A stretch of DNA of 64,000 nt from Synechococcus sp. MW101C3 (GCF_002252635.1 NZ_NQKX01000008.1:164110-228109), one strand, 5' to 3'. Shown: positions 49,779 through 60,106, numbered from the stretch's first letter. The notes: a model not told the origin generated them from the sequence alone. Numbers and translations: made by a program.

Positions 49779-50924
49779 CTACCTGAAGACTGCTCGCTCG
49801 CCGCCTAGTGAGTCCATTGCCTCAAGAATGCAGTCAACTACCTGCCTGGGATCCTTATCTACTTCACTGACCCAAAAACGAAAGACAGGAACTCCGCTGG
49901 TAAGCATGGCTCGGTCAAGCAGACGATCTGTCTGGTATTTCATTTTGTATGCAGTATCCAGGAACATGCTCTCGATATCTTCCCTGGTGAGACTGGCTGG
50001 CTTTTGCCCTAGCTTCTGTAGTAATCGTTCTGCATTTCTTCTGGCCATCTTTGTGTCAATTAAATGGAAGGAGCTGTCAATCTCGATGGCAAGGGCTCTT
50101 CCCTTGTACAGAGCAATGAGATCGGGCCTCCGATGGCTTTGGAACGCTCTATTTGGTATGAGGATGCCTGGCTCGACGATAACCAGAAACCCCTTATCCA
50201 ACAGCGCTTGACCAAGACTTTTCTGAAGACGGCTTACCTCTAGGCCATGAAGAGTGTGATCAGAACACTTCAACGCGGAGCCTGGTAGCCTATAGGGCTT
50301 TAGCAAGTTAAATATCTCTTCGTGAGTCCTTCCAGTTATCTCTTGAATCTCGGATGAATTCCTGGCATGAACCATCTCGAACACGAGGCTTGCTCTTGGG
50401 CCGCCCTCGTCCCAGTTCCAGCCGGCTTCTTCTATGATCTCATCCCTAAACTGATGCTGCCGAGAATAAGTCAGCATCTCATCTCGATTCCATACATCTA
50501 GGTGCCGGATTTCCTGCCATGCGATCTCAGCGAGAAGCTCCTTTGACTCATGCCTAAGCCTGGCAAAGCTTGATTCTGGAATCGAAAGAGGATAAGATGA
50601 CTTATTTTTGATGGCTGACTTACCTGCCGACGAGTCCCGCTCCAAGGCAATGACTAGGCGTATCTTAATCTTTCTTGTGTCATATTCTTCAAAGGATTCA
50701 AGGCCGTAATCAAAGAAGGATACGCCTATGATCGAACCAGACTGAATAAGATTGAGATATTCAGAGTGCATTGACTGAAAGACGTCGTCTTCCTTTCTGA
50801 GAAGAAAGAGGGCAGTGTTCCATGCAAGCTTTAGCGCTTTGAGGCCTGCCTCGGATTTGAAGTAATCCTCGGTAGCATCCGATGGGTATATTTGCTTAAG
50901 GCGATCAACGTTGCCTAAATTCAT
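49779..50924 (-). CDS. Protein with C-terminal Vsr/DUF559-like nuclease domain
   Basis: A 381-residue protein. The last ~150 residues fit a PD-(D/E)xK nuclease of the Vsr/DUF559 kind: SRLQKSLGQALLDKGFLVIV, HRRPDLIALYKGRALAIEID (Asp268, Glu281, Asp283), His287, Lys292 and then GVPVFRFWVSEV. The first ~225 residues are not recognised; they hold EIAWQEIRHLDVWNRDEM and a helix-rich part. Nuclease fusions of this type are frequent in phage defence, but no partner such as a methylase or ATPase is adjacent. AT-rich; transcribed toward the toxin-antitoxin unit, about 90 bp from its operator. Confidence 0.72.
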   Translation of the reverse strand: MNLGNVDRLKQIYPSDATEDYFKSEAGLKALKLAWNTALFLLRKEDDVFQSMHSEYLNLIQSGSIIGVSFFDYGLESFEEYDTRKIKIRLVIALERDSSAGKSAIKNKSSYPLSIPESSFARLRHESKELLAEIAWQEIRHLDVWNRDEMLTYSRQHQFRDEIIEEAGWNWDEGGPRASLVFEMVHARNSSEIQEITGRTHEEIFNLLKPYRLPGSALKCSDHTLHGLEVSRLQKSLGQALLDKGFLVIVEPGILIPNRAFQSHRRPDLIALYKGRALAIEIDSSFHLIDTKMARRNAERLLQKLGQKPASLTREDIESMFLDTAYKMKYQTDRLLDRAMLTSGVPVFRFWVSEVDKDPRQVVDCILEAMDSLGGERAVFR

Positions 50925-51220
50925 GAGGTCGTTTACGCTCAGACTAGTTAGTCTATTCTAGAGGACAAGTCACGGCAAGCAAGGTCCGTTCAGCCAGCAG
51001 TGGCAAAGGTCTCTGCGACATCATCTAAACCAACAGGCTCCCTTGTATTGGCAATACTTGAAATTACTGCGCTAGAGACATAGTTCCTTGTGGCAGGCAT
51101 TCTAAGTCGACCAGCGGGATTATACTGAGAATCCACTCAATTCCGAAATCACGTGGATGACCGGTTTGAGATTGGTGACAATGCAAGGGAAACACGTATA
51201 GGAGTAGTTCGGCACGACCA

Positions 51221-52051
51221 ATGGACCTGGGAACAACAGCCAAAAGTCGAGCATCAAACGAGGGAGTAATCATTAGGTTTTTTCCGAGATTTATAGTGGG
51301 CGGCAATGATGCGCTCATTAAATGGTCTGACGGTTCTGAATCATGTCGAGTGGCAAGCACAGAGTATTTGACAAAGATACCCTCTCGGCAAGATAGCAAG
51401 TCTCAGCGAGGTGAAGATGGGCTGCAACGAAGCGATTCTGATAGTGCTAGCCTCAAGACATACTTCTCGCCCGGACAAAGGGGAATTGAGACAAGGGCAC
51501 GAAGCCGTCGGATACATGACGGCATTCTTGGGGAGACTTCGATTAGATGGACTGGCCCAATTATCAAGTGGAAAGATGGCAGCACTCATATCGTCGTTCA
51601 GTGGGATAAGGTTGGCGGGTATTGGGACCCCCATAAAGAAGTATTGGCACACAAGGGAGACAATCCTCGGGTCGACGACTGTCGTGAATGCGACCCCGAG
51701 CTTCTACACCGACCAATGAAAGAATCACGACAGGATAAACAACATGCTTGGACGGCATGGAGGGACGAAAGCGGCTTTCTAGCTGCCAATGATGTAGGCG
51801 GCAACCACGCAAAAAGCATACGACTGAACTCTGCCCAAGAGCTCCGCGGATTTATCTCATTTCTTAAGAGCGTTGGCTTTGCCGAGCTCGCCTCATTTGA
51901 TGACAATGCATGGCACTATACGCATGATGACAAACAACATCCAGAGGAAGACTTGTCAATCTGTATAACGGAAGATCAGATTGCACGGTGGGATGAATTT
52001 GATAGCTATGCATGCTGGTCTGGCGATCCAGGCTGGGACAATAATGAGTAG
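51221..52051 (+). CDS. Orphan protein, function unknown
   Basis: A 276-residue protein on the plus strand, opposite to its neighbours. It is rich in Trp, Asp, Arg and Ser. Two similar segments, NDALIKWSDGSESCRV and GPIIKWKDGSTHIVVQWDKV, may be a repeated beta hairpin. The C-terminal third has AQELRGFISFLKSVGFAEL and a very acidic tail (ARWDEFDSYACWSGDPGWDNNE). No family was recognised. ATG 51221 has no good ribosome-binding site, so the start is uncertain. The 296 bp before it (50925-51220) contain no recognised gene. Confidence 0.6.
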   Translation: MDLGTTAKSRASNEGVIIRFFPRFIVGGNDALIKWSDGSESCRVASTEYLTKIPSRQDSKSQRGEDGLQRSDSDSASLKTYFSPGQRGIETRARSRRIHDGILGETSIRWTGPIIKWKDGSTHIVVQWDKVGGYWDPHKEVLAHKGDNPRVDDCRECDPELLHRPMKESRQDKQHAWTAWRDESGFLAANDVGGNHAKSIRLNSAQELRGFISFLKSVGFAELASFDDNAWHYTHDDKQHPEEDLSICITEDQIARWDEFDSYACWSGDPGWDNNE

Positions 52052-53235
52052 CCTGAATTCATGGAGAAGCATAGTTAGGGTATCTCTGGGCAACAGTAGA
52101 TTATCGAGCGGATGAGGGCGCGGTTGCCGCGCTCGCTTGTGATTTGATGCGGCAGCCATTCCATCGGGCCTCAACCGCTGGTTTCCTCCCGTTCTTCGGT
52201 GGGTGTAGAGGCCCATTCAGGCCCTCCAGGCACACCACTCCACCGGCAGGTCGTCGCCGTCCAAAAGCCAATCGTGGTCACATGGATGTGCCTGCCGGCA
52301 ACGCCCACGGTGATCTGTCCATACGCATCCAGTGGGCTATCGATACGCCAATGTGCCAGGCATCATTCAGCTTCCAGCAGCGTTGCGAAGGACCAACGTA
52401 GCCAAGGGCGATGCTGGGGTTGGCTCAGCCTTGCCAGGCCCCATCATGGTCGACAAATCCTTCGATGGCCGAATGGGCGGATCCTCATAAAACGCCCTTC
52501 AGACCTCTTTTGCAGCATAAGCGGGAAAGCCCCTGACGCAACATGACCAGACTTCAGTCTTGGACAGGTCTTTCTGATTCCCCTGCAGGCCCTTGGCGAC
52601 TTAACCGGGTCCGTATAACACTGTTCAATGCGATGCAACTTGAGAGACTTCACTGCTCCCTCTGGCAACCTTGAATGTTGACCCCAATGGCCTTCAAGTG
52701 GCCTTGTTGGTCTGCAAACTTCTAGATATGACCTCCTCTTCCCACGCGATTACCTGGGCGATTGTCCAGAGATGCTCATTGCCACTTTGGCTGGAGGCTC
52801 CCTATGGCGGCCCGGCAATCTCCATCACATCGTGCTGATGATGGAGGAGATCACAAACTGCCCTGCCTGGAAACTCCCGAGCCTTCGAACCCCACAATCA
52901 GCGGTTCCGTGACTCGCACGAGCCTTTTCCCGCGGAGCACCCCGCAAGCGTCCGCACAGGCGTCCGTAGTTAACCTCAGCGAACGCGTGGAGTTCCACAT
53001 CAGTGCTGCTGCGCCGGTGTTCGCATTCCTCCCCGTCAACGCGAGCGATGTGCCGGCTGGCATCGTCGCCCCGGTCTTCCACCAGCACGCCGTTGGGGGT
53101 GCTCCCCTTGAGCGGTTCCCAGGCGATGGCGAGGTGCACGTCTCACAGGGCCGCCAGGTAGCTGCAGCGTTGCAAGGCGCACCCGATCACCGCCCTTGGC
53201 GGCCGGCCGTCAGTCATTCGACCTGGGCAGCCCGC
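52052..53235. other. 1.2-kb gene-poor region ending the accessory tract
   Basis: No gene was recognised. A GC hairpin (GCGCGG-TTG-CCGCGC, 52118-52132) lies after the orphan gene and could end its transcript, though no T tract follows. A minus-strand frame at 52825-53139 (WEPLKGSTPNGVLVEDRG) and a 24-codon frame at 53143-53217 (MTDGRPPRAVIGCALQRC) might be gene remnants, but neither could be assigned. GC content rises again towards 53 kb. Confidence 0.5.
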
Positions 53236-53694
53236 TTACCCCTTCAGCGGCAGTGGATCGGTCACCCAGCCGAGGCGGTCGCCCTCTGCGCTCGGCCGCG
53301 CCAGGCGCCAGCTCTGCCCCTTCTCACCGCGCAGCAGGTACAGCTCGAAGGGGCTGTCCACCCGGTAGGGATCGTTGGCGAGCCGCCAGTCGAACTGGCC
53401 GCTGAGGTGAAGCCCCTGGCGATCGCCGATGGGGACCTTCTCCTGATGGCTGACGCGCACCCGGCTCACCTGGGGCGCTCCGGGGGGATCGAGCGCGAGC
53501 GCCGACGCGATCGAGCGCTGGGTGAGGGCGATCTGCAGCTCCAGGGCATCGAGCAGCACCTGCTGCGACGGCTGGCCCACCCCCTGGCAGCCGCTGAGCG
53601 CCAGCAGCAGCCCGAGCGCCAGGGCGATCAGGCAGGCGCCCAGCGGTGGCAGCGCAGACCGCCCACTGGCGGAGAGAAGGGGACCGGGCAGCAT
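53236..53694 (-). CDS. Predicted cyanobacterial lipoprotein
   Basis: A 152-residue protein with a lipoprotein signal (LIALALGLLLALSGC; lipobox LSGC). The mature part is an alpha/beta domain: VLLDALELQIALTQRSIASAL, then HLSGQFDWRLANDPYRVDSPFELYLLRGEKGQSW. It looks like a conserved picocyanobacterial lipoprotein of unknown role. Divergent from ruvA with only 22 bp between the starts, so their promoters must overlap the coding ends or each other. Confidence 0.8.
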   Translation of the reverse strand: MLPGPLLSASGRSALPPLGACLIALALGLLLALSGCQGVGQPSQQVLLDALELQIALTQRSIASALALDPPGAPQVSRVRVSHQEKVPIGDRQGLHLSGQFDWRLANDPYRVDSPFELYLLRGEKGQSWRLARPSAEGDRLGWVTDPLPLKG

Positions 53695-53716
53695 GGGGGC
53701 GCCTCAAGATGTGCCC

Positions 53717-54379
53717 ATGATCGGCTGGCTGCAGGGCGCTGTGGCGGAACGGTGGCAGCAGGGACACCGCTGCGGCCTGCTGCTCTGCTGCCAGGGGGTG
53801 GGCTACGAGGTGCAGCTCACCCGCCGCCACTGGGAACGGCTGCCGGTTGAAGGCGCCGTGCTCACCCTGCACATCCATCAGTCGATCCGCGAAGACGGCT
53901 GGACCCTGTTCGGTTTCGGCGGGCGGCAGGAGCGGGACCTGTTCCGCTTGCTGGTGGCCGTCAGCGGCGTGGGCCCCCAGCTGGCACTGGCCCTGCTGGG
54001 CGCCCATCCGCCCGAGGAGCTGGTGCGCGCGATCGTGCAGGCGGATCTGCGCAAGCTCTGCCAGGCGCCGGGCGTGGGCAAGCGCACCGCCGAGCGCCTG
54101 GCGGTGGAGCTGCGCGGCAAGCTGGCCGAGAGCGACGGCGGGGCGGCCGCGCTGGCTGGCGGGGCCTTCGGCCTCGATGACGCCGGCGTTGACGGCGGCA
54201 CCACCCCCCTGGCCGCCACCCGCGACGAGGTGCAGATCACGCTGGAGGCGCTCGGCTACGCGCCGCTGGAGATCAACCGGGCGCTGCACGCCGTAGGACG
54301 CGGCGGCCTGGAGCCGGCCGAAGGCCCCGATGCCTGGCTGCGCGAAAGCCTGCGCTGGCTGGCCCAGCAGGCCGCCTGA
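53717..54379 (+). CDS. ruvA: Holliday junction branch migration protein RuvA
   Basis: A 220-residue protein that binds four-way DNA junctions and positions the RuvB motor. The N-terminal OB-fold domain ([13 protein letters not shown] to [10 protein letters not shown]), the two helix-hairpin-helix motifs ([14 protein letters not shown] and [20 protein letters not shown]), and the C-terminal RuvB-binding domain ([19 protein letters not shown]) are in the usual order. A Gly/Ala-rich linker joins the last two. The ATG at 53717 gives the standard N-terminus. Confidence 0.96.
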   Translation: MIGWLQGAVAERWQQGHRCGLLLCCQGVGYEVQLTRRHWERLPVEGAVLTLHIHQSIREDGWTLFGFGGRQERDLFRLLVAVSGVGPQLALALLGAHPPEELVRAIVQADLRKLCQAPGVGKRTAERLAVELRGKLAESDGGAAALAGGAFGLDDAGVDGGTTPLAATRDEVQITLEALGYAPLEINRALHAVGRGGLEPAEGPDAWLRESLRWLAQQAA

Positions 54380-54450
54380 CTCCCTCCGGCCCAGGGGGCG
54401 CCCACGGGGCGGTAAGTTGTCTGTTTGCACCGTCAGGGCCCGACGCCGGC

Positions 54451-54720
54451 ATGCCGCTCGACACCACCAAGAAACAGGAACTGATCAACAGCCACCAAAC
54501 CCACGGCACCGATACCGGTTCCGTCGAGGTGCAGGTGGCGATGCTGAGCGAGCGGGTCTCCCAGCTCACCGGTCACCTGCAACAGAACAAGCACGATTTC
54601 TCCTCCCGCCAGGGTCTGCTGAAGATGATCGGGCGCCGCAAGCGCCTGCTCGGCTATCTCCGCGCCCAGAGCGAAGATCGCTACGCCCAGCTGATCGCCA
54701 AGCTCGGCATCCGGGGCTGA
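54451..54720 (+). CDS. rpsO: 30S ribosomal protein S15
   Basis: An 89-residue primary rRNA-binding protein. The text fits S15 throughout: [55 protein letters not shown] and [10 protein letters not shown]. The length is standard. It lies 71 bp after ruvA and 8 bp before the PAM68-like gene, probably one transcript. Confidence 0.98.
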   Translation: MPLDTTKKQELINSHQTHGTDTGSVEVQVAMLSERVSQLTGHLQQNKHDFSSRQGLLKMIGRRKRLLGYLRAQSEDRYAQLIAKLGIRG

Positions 54721-54728
54721 GCGGATCC

Positions 54729-55163
54729 ATGGCGGCCAAGCGCAAGCCCCGCCCGAAGGCTTCCGGTCTTGCCCCCTCTGCCACGGCGGGAGCGGGCAAA
54801 TCTGGCGGCGGCGCTGCCGCCAAGGCCAGTGGGGCGAAAGTGATTCCGCCTGCTGTGGCCAACCGCATGGCACGCCGCATCGCCCTGGCCACGGGGGTTC
54901 CCTCCGTGCTGGGCATGTCCGCGTTCGTGGTCAGCTACCTGCTGGTGAGCCGCAACATCTACGACGTCCCCCCGGTGCTTACCCTCGCGGTGTCCGGTGG
55001 CCTGTTCCTGCTGGGTGTGCTGGGGCTCAGCTATGGCGTGCTCTCGGCCAGCTGGGAAGAAGCGGCCGGCAGCCTGTTGGGCTTCGAGCAGATCGGTGTC
55101 AACATCAGCCGCGTGCGTGCCTCCATCCGGGCGATGCGCCAGGGCAGCAACGCGCCCGGCTGA
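54729..55163 (+). CDS. PAM68-like photosystem II assembly protein
   Basis: A 144-residue membrane protein. The first ~40 residues are basic and Ala/Gly-rich; then VIPPAVANRMARRIALATGVPS leads to two membrane helices (GMSAFVVSYLLVS and LAVSGGLFLLGVLGLSYG), with SASWEEAAGSLLGFEQIGVN after the second. This is the PAM68 signature, a factor needed for early photosystem II assembly in plants and cyanobacteria. The order rpsO-PAM68 is common in picocyanobacteria. ATG 54729 is directly downstream of rpsO. Confidence 0.93.
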   Translation: MAAKRKPRPKASGLAPSATAGAGKSGGGAAAKASGAKVIPPAVANRMARRIALATGVPSVLGMSAFVVSYLLVSRNIYDVPPVLTLAVSGGLFLLGVLGLSYGVLSASWEEAAGSLLGFEQIGVNISRVRASIRAMRQGSNAPG

Positions 55164-55165
55164 CT

Positions 55166-55184
55166 CACCGCCACTTCAGCGGTG
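55166..55184 (+). terminator. Hairpin after the rpsO-PAM68 unit
   Basis: CACCGC-CACTTCA-GCGGTG forms a 6-bp stem with a 7-base loop, starting 3 bp after the PAM68-like stop. No T run follows, so it may be a weak terminator or an mRNA 3' end stabiliser. Confidence 0.4.
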
Positions 55185-55304
55185 CTCCTGAAAGTGCTGC
55201 AGATCTGCCCTGGAATGAATCCATGCTGGCCCGTTCATGGTGCGTTCGTGGCCGCTTGGGGGAGCGCTGGCTAGCTGTTGGGGGTGCCCATGCAGACCTA
55301 GCCA

Positions 55305-55658
55305 ATGAAACGAATGGATCGGAGGTTCCCGATTTCCCTGATTCTCGCCATGGTCGTGATGATCGCCTCTTGCGTGTTTCAGCCCCCTGCAATGGCCTCG
55401 ACCAGCTTCGTGACCACCACCCCCTTTGCCGCCAGAATCATGTCCAAAGATCTCTCCGCCTCCGCCAAGCAAGCGGAAGGCCGGCTTGAAGCTGCCCACG
55501 GCGAACTCACCGGAGACACCGGCGAAAAGCTCAAAGGGCAGGCCAAACAGGTGCAGGCTGCAGCGATGCAGGCCGGCTCCGACCTCAAACAGGGCGTGAA
55601 GTCGACCGCTAACAAGGTGAGCGACGCCACCTCCAAGGCCGCCGACAAGATCAAATGA
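55305..55658 (+). CDS. CsbD-like stress protein with a signal peptide
   Basis: A 117-residue protein. An N-terminal hydrophobic segment (FPISLILAMVVMIASC) with AMAS as a possible cleavage site precedes a CsbD-like helical region: SAKQAEGRLEAAHGELTGDTGEKLKGQAKQ, followed by KQGVKSTANKVSDATSKAAD. CsbD proteins are general stress proteins of unknown action; most lack a signal, while cyanobacterial versions often have one. It could also be viewed as a lipoprotein (IASC), but the site is not ideal. Confidence 0.85.
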   Translation: MKRMDRRFPISLILAMVVMIASCVFQPPAMASTSFVTTTPFAARIMSKDLSASAKQAEGRLEAAHGELTGDTGEKLKGQAKQVQAAAMQAGSDLKQGVKSTANKVSDATSKAADKIK

Positions 55659-56008
55659 TCCCTGCCAGGTGCTCACAGGCGTGATGCTCCCAGGTTGATG
55701 GGCTTCATTCACCCTGTGGCCTCCCGGCAGGATTGAAGCAGGGTGTGCTCCGCTCCGCCTGATGGTGGTGCGGGGTTTCCCTTGAAGCACTGCCACTGCG
55801 AAACACTGCCACTGAGGCTTTTGCATGGAACAGTGGTTCTCGCGTGGCGCGTTGAAGCACCGGGTCTATTCTTCCGCCCGCCCGATCAAGGCGTCCTTCC
55901 ATGTCGCCTGACCAGGCGCACGGATTCAAGGAACATGCCTCTCTTTCGCTAGTTCTTGCCAGCTTTTATCGACGTTAACGACAATTGAGTTCTTCAGGAG
56001 AACCTCCC
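55659..56008. other. 350-bp intergenic region with short repeats
   Basis: CACTGCCACTG occurs twice (at about 55789 and 55806), and TTGAAGCA occurs several times. No gene was recognised. The right end holds the ribosome-binding site of the next gene (AGGAG at 55996-56000). Confidence 0.5.
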
Positions 56009-56155
56009 ATGCTGGAAACCGTGGCCGTCGTGCTGCTTGTGTTGTGGCTGCTGGGTCTTGTCAGTTCGTTCACCCTGGGTGGGCTGATTCATCTGTTTCT
56101 CGTTGTGGCTGTTGTCATTCTTGTGCTGCGGCTGCTTCAACGGACGAGGGTCTGA
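56009..56155 (+). CDS. lmo0937-family small membrane protein
   Basis: A 48-residue hydrophobic protein, too short for many gene finders: MLETVAVVLLVLWLLGLVSS, FTLGGLIHLFLVVAVVILV and a basic end RLLQRTRV. The sequence fits the lmo0937 family closely; these are two-helix membrane peptides often induced by stress. AGGAG lies eight bases upstream of the ATG at 56009. Its role is not known. It follows the CsbD-like gene, another stress-type gene. Confidence 0.9.
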   Translation: MLETVAVVLLVLWLLGLVSSFTLGGLIHLFLVVAVVILVLRLLQRTRV

Positions 56156-56204
56156 TCGCACCCCGATCCCTTGTTGCAAGGCGTATCCCATTGCTTCTGG
56201 CCCC

Positions 56205-56501
56205 ATGATCCATCTGCTTGCACCCTTCAGGCTTCAGCTGGCCGTGGCATTGGCTTTGCCTGTCGTGGTGCCGGCGCTGCCGGTGGCGGTCAGCGCGCAG
56301 AGCCTTGATGCCCGCAACCTGGCCATGCACTTCTGCCAGCTTGCCGTGAGCGATGAAGTGCGGCGTTCGGGTCAGAATGTGCCGGAAGGCTTGACGCAAT
56401 CCACCTGCCAATGCTTTCTCAGGCAGTTTGATTTCAACAGCAACCTCAAGGCGGCTGAACGCACCTGCCGGCAGGAAACGTTGCGCAGATACGGGCTCTG
56501 A
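56205..56501 (+). CDS. Small secreted cysteine-containing protein, function unknown
   Basis: A 98-residue protein with a signal peptide (LQLAVALALPVVVPALPVAVSA, cleavage likely after SA). The mature part is short and helical with four cysteines (FCQLAVSDE, STCQCFLRQF, RTCRQE), which could make two disulfides in the periplasm. ATG 56205 begins the signal. It looks like a small periplasmic protein of the picocyanobacteria; no family was recognised. Confidence 0.72.
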   Translation: MIHLLAPFRLQLAVALALPVVVPALPVAVSAQSLDARNLAMHFCQLAVSDEVRRSGQNVPEGLTQSTCQCFLRQFDFNSNLKAAERTCRQETLRRYGL

Positions 56502-56563
56502 TGGCGCCCGCGCCACTGCTCCATCTGAGCAATCCAGAGGGGCCCATCGGCATCAGCCAGGCC

Positions 56564-59500
56564 TCAGGCCAGCTGCAGGGGTGAGTGCAGCCGGGCGGTG
56601 AAGGCGGCGGCGTGGAGTGTGTCCACGGCGGCCGCGCCGTCGCGTACGCAGAACTGGTGGCCGAAACGCACGTAGCGGGTCTGGTCGTGCAGCTTCACCA
56701 GCGCCACCACCGGCACCCGCACCCCCGCTTCGTCCTGCTCCGGCCGGTGCCGCACCAGGCATTCGCGCAGCTGATGCTGCACGGCGATGTCGGCGGCCTG
56801 CTCGGCCTCCAGCTCCACCAGCAGCAGCTGCAGATCATCGATGGCGCGGCAATCGTCCACGATCAGCTGCACGCGGTCGTCGCGGCGATCCACCGACGCC
56901 CAGATCAGCAGCCGTGCATCCACCATCAGGTGATCGCAGAGCCGGGCGAAGGTTTTCGGAAACACCACCGCTTCGGCGGTGCCGGTGAGGTCTTCGATCT
57001 GCAGCACCGCCATGCGATCACCTTTGCGGGTGGTGACATTGCGGATCTCCGGCACCATCGCCACCACACTCACGCGCGCCTTGTCGGCCTGCTCCTCGAG
57101 CGTGGCCAGGCCGATCGGTGAGAGCAGCCGGATCGGCTGCGCGAGTTGCCGCAGCGGGTGATCGGAGAGATAGAAGCCCACCAGCTCTTTCTCCAGCCGC
57201 AACTTTTCCTTCGGCGGATAGTCGGCCACAGGGGCGGCTTTCGGCGCCATGCTGTGATCAGCGCCCCCAGCGGCAGGCGGGGCGGCGAACAGATCGAACA
57301 GGTTGCCCTGGCCGCTGGCGCGGTCGCGGGCGCGCGAGCCTGCCCAATCCAGCACCAGATCGAGATCCGCCATCAGCTGGGCGCGGTTGGCGTTGGGCTC
57401 CAGCGCATCGAGGGCGCCGCAGTGGATCAGCGATTCGAGCGCCCGCCTGTTCATCAGGTTGGTGGGGATGCGATCGCAGAGATCAGCGAGAGAGGCAAAG
57501 GGCCCCTCAGCCTGGCGGGCCTCCAGCAGCTGACGGATGGCGCCATCGCCGAGGTTGCGCACCGCCGAGAGCCCGAACAGGATGCGATCGCCGGTGGGGG
57601 TGAAGTCGATGCCCGAGGCATTCACATCGGGCGGCATCACCTCGATGCCCATGGATTGGCAGTTGGCGATGTAACGCTGCACCTTGTCGGTGCTGCTGGC
57701 GTTGACGGTGAGCAGGGCGGCCATGTAGGCCACCGGATAATGCGCCTTGAGATAGGCGGTTTGATACGTCACCGCCCCGTAGGCGGTGGAGTGGCTCTTG
57801 TTGAAGCAGTATTCGGCGAACAGCACCATCTGCTCGAACAGCTTTTCCGCCACCGCACTGTTCACACCGCGGGCCGTGGCCCCTTCCACGAACTGGCTGC
57901 TGTGCTTCTGCATCTCCGACACCTTCTTCTTGCCCATGGCGCGGCGCAGCAGATCCGCTTCCCCCAGCGAATAGCCGGCCAGATCCTGCGCGATCCGCAT
58001 GATCTGCTCCTGATACACCATGATTCCGTAGGTTTCCTTCAGGATCGGCTCCAGGGCCGGGCAGGCGAAATCGATCGCTTCGCGGCCGTGCTTGCGGTTG
58101 ATGAATTTGGGGATCAGGCCGGCATCCAGCGGGCCGGGGCGGTAGAGCGCCAGGATCGAGGAGATGTCTTCCAGGGAAGAGGGTTTGAGATCGCGCACGA
58201 TCTGACGCATGCCGCTGGATTCCAGCTGAAAGATGCCTTCCAGATCACCGCGGGCCAGCAGTTCATAGGTGCCGGGGTCATTGGCCGGCAGGGCATCGGG
58301 GTCGATGCGTTCACCGCTGCCCCGCTCCACCAGATCCACCGTCTTTTCGATCATGGTGAGGTTCTTGAGGCCGAGGAAGTCCATCTTCAGCAGCCCCATC
58401 GCCTCCACATCTTCCATGAAGTACTGGGTGATCACCTGGCCATCGTTGTTGCGCTGCAGCGGCACCAGCGAATCAAGCGGTTCGGCGGCGATCACCACAC
58501 CGGCGGCATGCACACCGAAGGTTTTGTTGGTGCCTTCGATGCGGCGGGCCATGTCCACCCAGCGGCGCACATTGGCGTCGTTTTCATACTTTTCGCGGAA
58601 CTCCGGCGCCGGTGACTCCGGCCCGATCATCTCGGCGAGCTTGGCCGGTTTGCCCCTCACCACCGGAATCAACTTGGCCAGCCGGTCGGCATCGCCGTAG
58701 GGGATGTCGAGCACGCGCGCCACATCCTTCAGCACCGCCTTGGAGGTCATGCGGTTGAAGGTGATGATCTGCGCCACCTTGTCGTCGCCATAGCGCCGGG
58801 TGACGTACTCGATCACCTCGCCGCGCCGCTCGATGCAGAAGTCGGTGTCGATGTCCGGCATCGACTTGCGTTCGGGGTTGAGGAAGCGCTCAAACAGCAA
58901 GCCGTGCTCCACCGGATCGAGCGCCGTGATGCCAAGCGCATAGGCCACCAGCGAGCCGGCCGCCGAGCCCCGGCCCGGACCCACCGGGATGCCCTGCTCA
59001 CGGGCGTAGCGGATGTAATCCCACACCACCAGGAAGTAGGTGGGGAAGCCCATCTGCTCCATCACCTGCAGCTCGAAGGCCAGCCGCTCGCCATAGAGCG
59101 CCGTGAACGGCTCGGCGGCCGAGAGCCCCAGCCGCTGGCGCAGCCCCTGCTCACTCACCTCGCGCAGATAGCTCACTGCCGTGTGGCCATCGGGGATCGG
59201 AAAGCACGGCATCTGCTGCCGGCCGAGGATGTCGTAGGCCTCCACCTTCTCGGCCACCACGGCGGTGTTGGCGATGGCGCGGGCCACCACGGCGGCATCG
59301 AGATGATCGGCGAACAGGCGGCCCATTTCCGCCTCGCTCTTGATGTATTCCGTGCCGGTGTACCGCAGGCGCTTCTCATCGGTCACCAGCTTGCCGGTGA
59401 GCACGCAGAGCAGGGCGTCGTGCGCTTCCACATCGCCGCTGGTGAGGTAGTGGGCATCGTTGGTGGCGATCAGCTCGATGCCGAGTTCGGCAGCGATGCG

Positions 59501-60079
59501 CACGATCTCCACATTCACGATCCGGTCTTCCGGGGAGCCGTGATCCTGGATTTCCAGGTAGAAATCCTCCCCGAACAGCTCCTGATACCAACGGGCCACA
59601 TCCCGCGCCACATCCGGGCGGCCGCGCAGAATCGCCTGGGGGATCTCACCGCCGAGGCAGGCGGTGGCCACAATCAGCCCTTCGCTGTACTGCTGCAGCA
59701 ATTGTTTGTCGATGCAGGCGCGCGCAAAGATGCCGCGGCCGCGCATGCCGCGCAGGTGGCTGATGCTGGTGAGCTTCACCAGGTTGCGGTAGCCGGTGTC
59801 GTTCTTGGCGAGCACCACCAGGTGGTAGCGGCGTTCTTTCTTCGGCTGCGGATCCTCGATCGAGCCGTTGATCACATACATCTCATTGCCGATGATCGGC
59901 TTGATGCCGGCCTTGCGGCACAGCTTCAGCAGTTCGATCGCGCCATACATCACGCCGTGGTCGGTGAGGGCGAGGGCCGGCATGCCCAGCTCCACCGCGC
60001 GCTCCACCATCTGCGGCAACTGGCTGGCCCCGTCCAGCAGGCTGTAGTCGCTGTGGTTGTGGAGCGGAACGAAAGCCAA
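56564..60079 (-). CDS. dnaE: DNA polymerase III alpha subunit
   Basis: The replicative polymerase, 1171 residues, close to E. coli DnaE in length. It starts with the PHP domain ([18 protein letters not shown]); the catalytic aspartates are in [13 protein letters not shown] at about residue 407; the third motif region contains [15 protein letters not shown] and the helix-hairpin-helix and OB-fold parts follow ([11 protein letters not shown] in the OB region). The start is TTG at 60079, which gives the usual N-terminus. Cyanobacterial DnaE is often encoded as two intein-joined halves; here it is one continuous gene with no intein, as in picocyanobacteria. Confidence 0.96.
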   Translation of the reverse strand: MAFVPLHNHSDYSLLDGASQLPQMVERAVELGMPALALTDHGVMYGAIELLKLCRKAGIKPIIGNEMYVINGSIEDPQPKKERRYHLVVLAKNDTGYRNLVKLTSISHLRGMRGRGIFARACIDKQLLQQYSEGLIVATACLGGEIPQAILRGRPDVARDVARWYQELFGEDFYLEIQDHGSPEDRIVNVEIVRIAAELGIELIATNDAHYLTSGDVEAHDALLCVLTGKLVTDEKRLRYTGTEYIKSEAEMGRLFADHLDAAVVARAIANTAVVAEKVEAYDILGRQQMPCFPIPDGHTAVSYLREVSEQGLRQRLGLSAAEPFTALYGERLAFELQVMEQMGFPTYFLVVWDYIRYAREQGIPVGPGRGSAAGSLVAYALGITALDPVEHGLLFERFLNPERKSMPDIDTDFCIERRGEVIEYVTRRYGDDKVAQIITFNRMTSKAVLKDVARVLDIPYGDADRLAKLIPVVRGKPAKLAEMIGPESPAPEFREKYENDANVRRWVDMARRIEGTNKTFGVHAAGVVIAAEPLDSLVPLQRNNDGQVITQYFMEDVEAMGLLKMDFLGLKNLTMIEKTVDLVERGSGERIDPDALPANDPGTYELLARGDLEGIFQLESSGMRQIVRDLKPSSLEDISSILALYRPGPLDAGLIPKFINRKHGREAIDFACPALEPILKETYGIMVYQEQIMRIAQDLAGYSLGEADLLRRAMGKKKVSEMQKHSSQFVEGATARGVNSAVAEKLFEQMVLFAEYCFNKSHSTAYGAVTYQTAYLKAHYPVAYMAALLTVNASSTDKVQRYIANCQSMGIEVMPPDVNASGIDFTPTGDRILFGLSAVRNLGDGAIRQLLEARQAEGPFASLADLCDRIPTNLMNRRALESLIHCGALDALEPNANRAQLMADLDLVLDWAGSRARDRASGQGNLFDLFAAPPAAGGADHSMAPKAAPVADYPPKEKLRLEKELVGFYLSDHPLRQLAQPIRLLSPIGLATLEEQADKARVSVVAMVPEIRNVTTRKGDRMAVLQIEDLTGTAEAVVFPKTFARLCDHLMVDARLLIWASVDRRDDRVQLIVDDCRAIDDLQLLLVELEAEQAADIAVQHQLRECLVRHRPEQDEAGVRVPVVALVKLHDQTRYVRFGHQFCVRDGAAAVDTLHAAAFTARLHSPLQLA

Positions 60080-60106
60080 GGGCGTGCGGTGGCTGAACCA
60101 CTACGG

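Noticed and set aside
52118..52132. GC hairpin as a rho-independent terminator
   Set aside because: A 6-bp stem is present but no T tract follows; kept only as a note in the region entry.
53143..53217. 24-codon small frame upstream of the lipoprotein gene end
   Set aside because: Could be a tiny gene, but it lacks a ribosome-binding site and no homologue is known to me.
57146..58615. 489-codon plus-strand frame opposite dnaE
   Set aside because: Shadow of dnaE; His/Gln/Ala-rich with no family signature.
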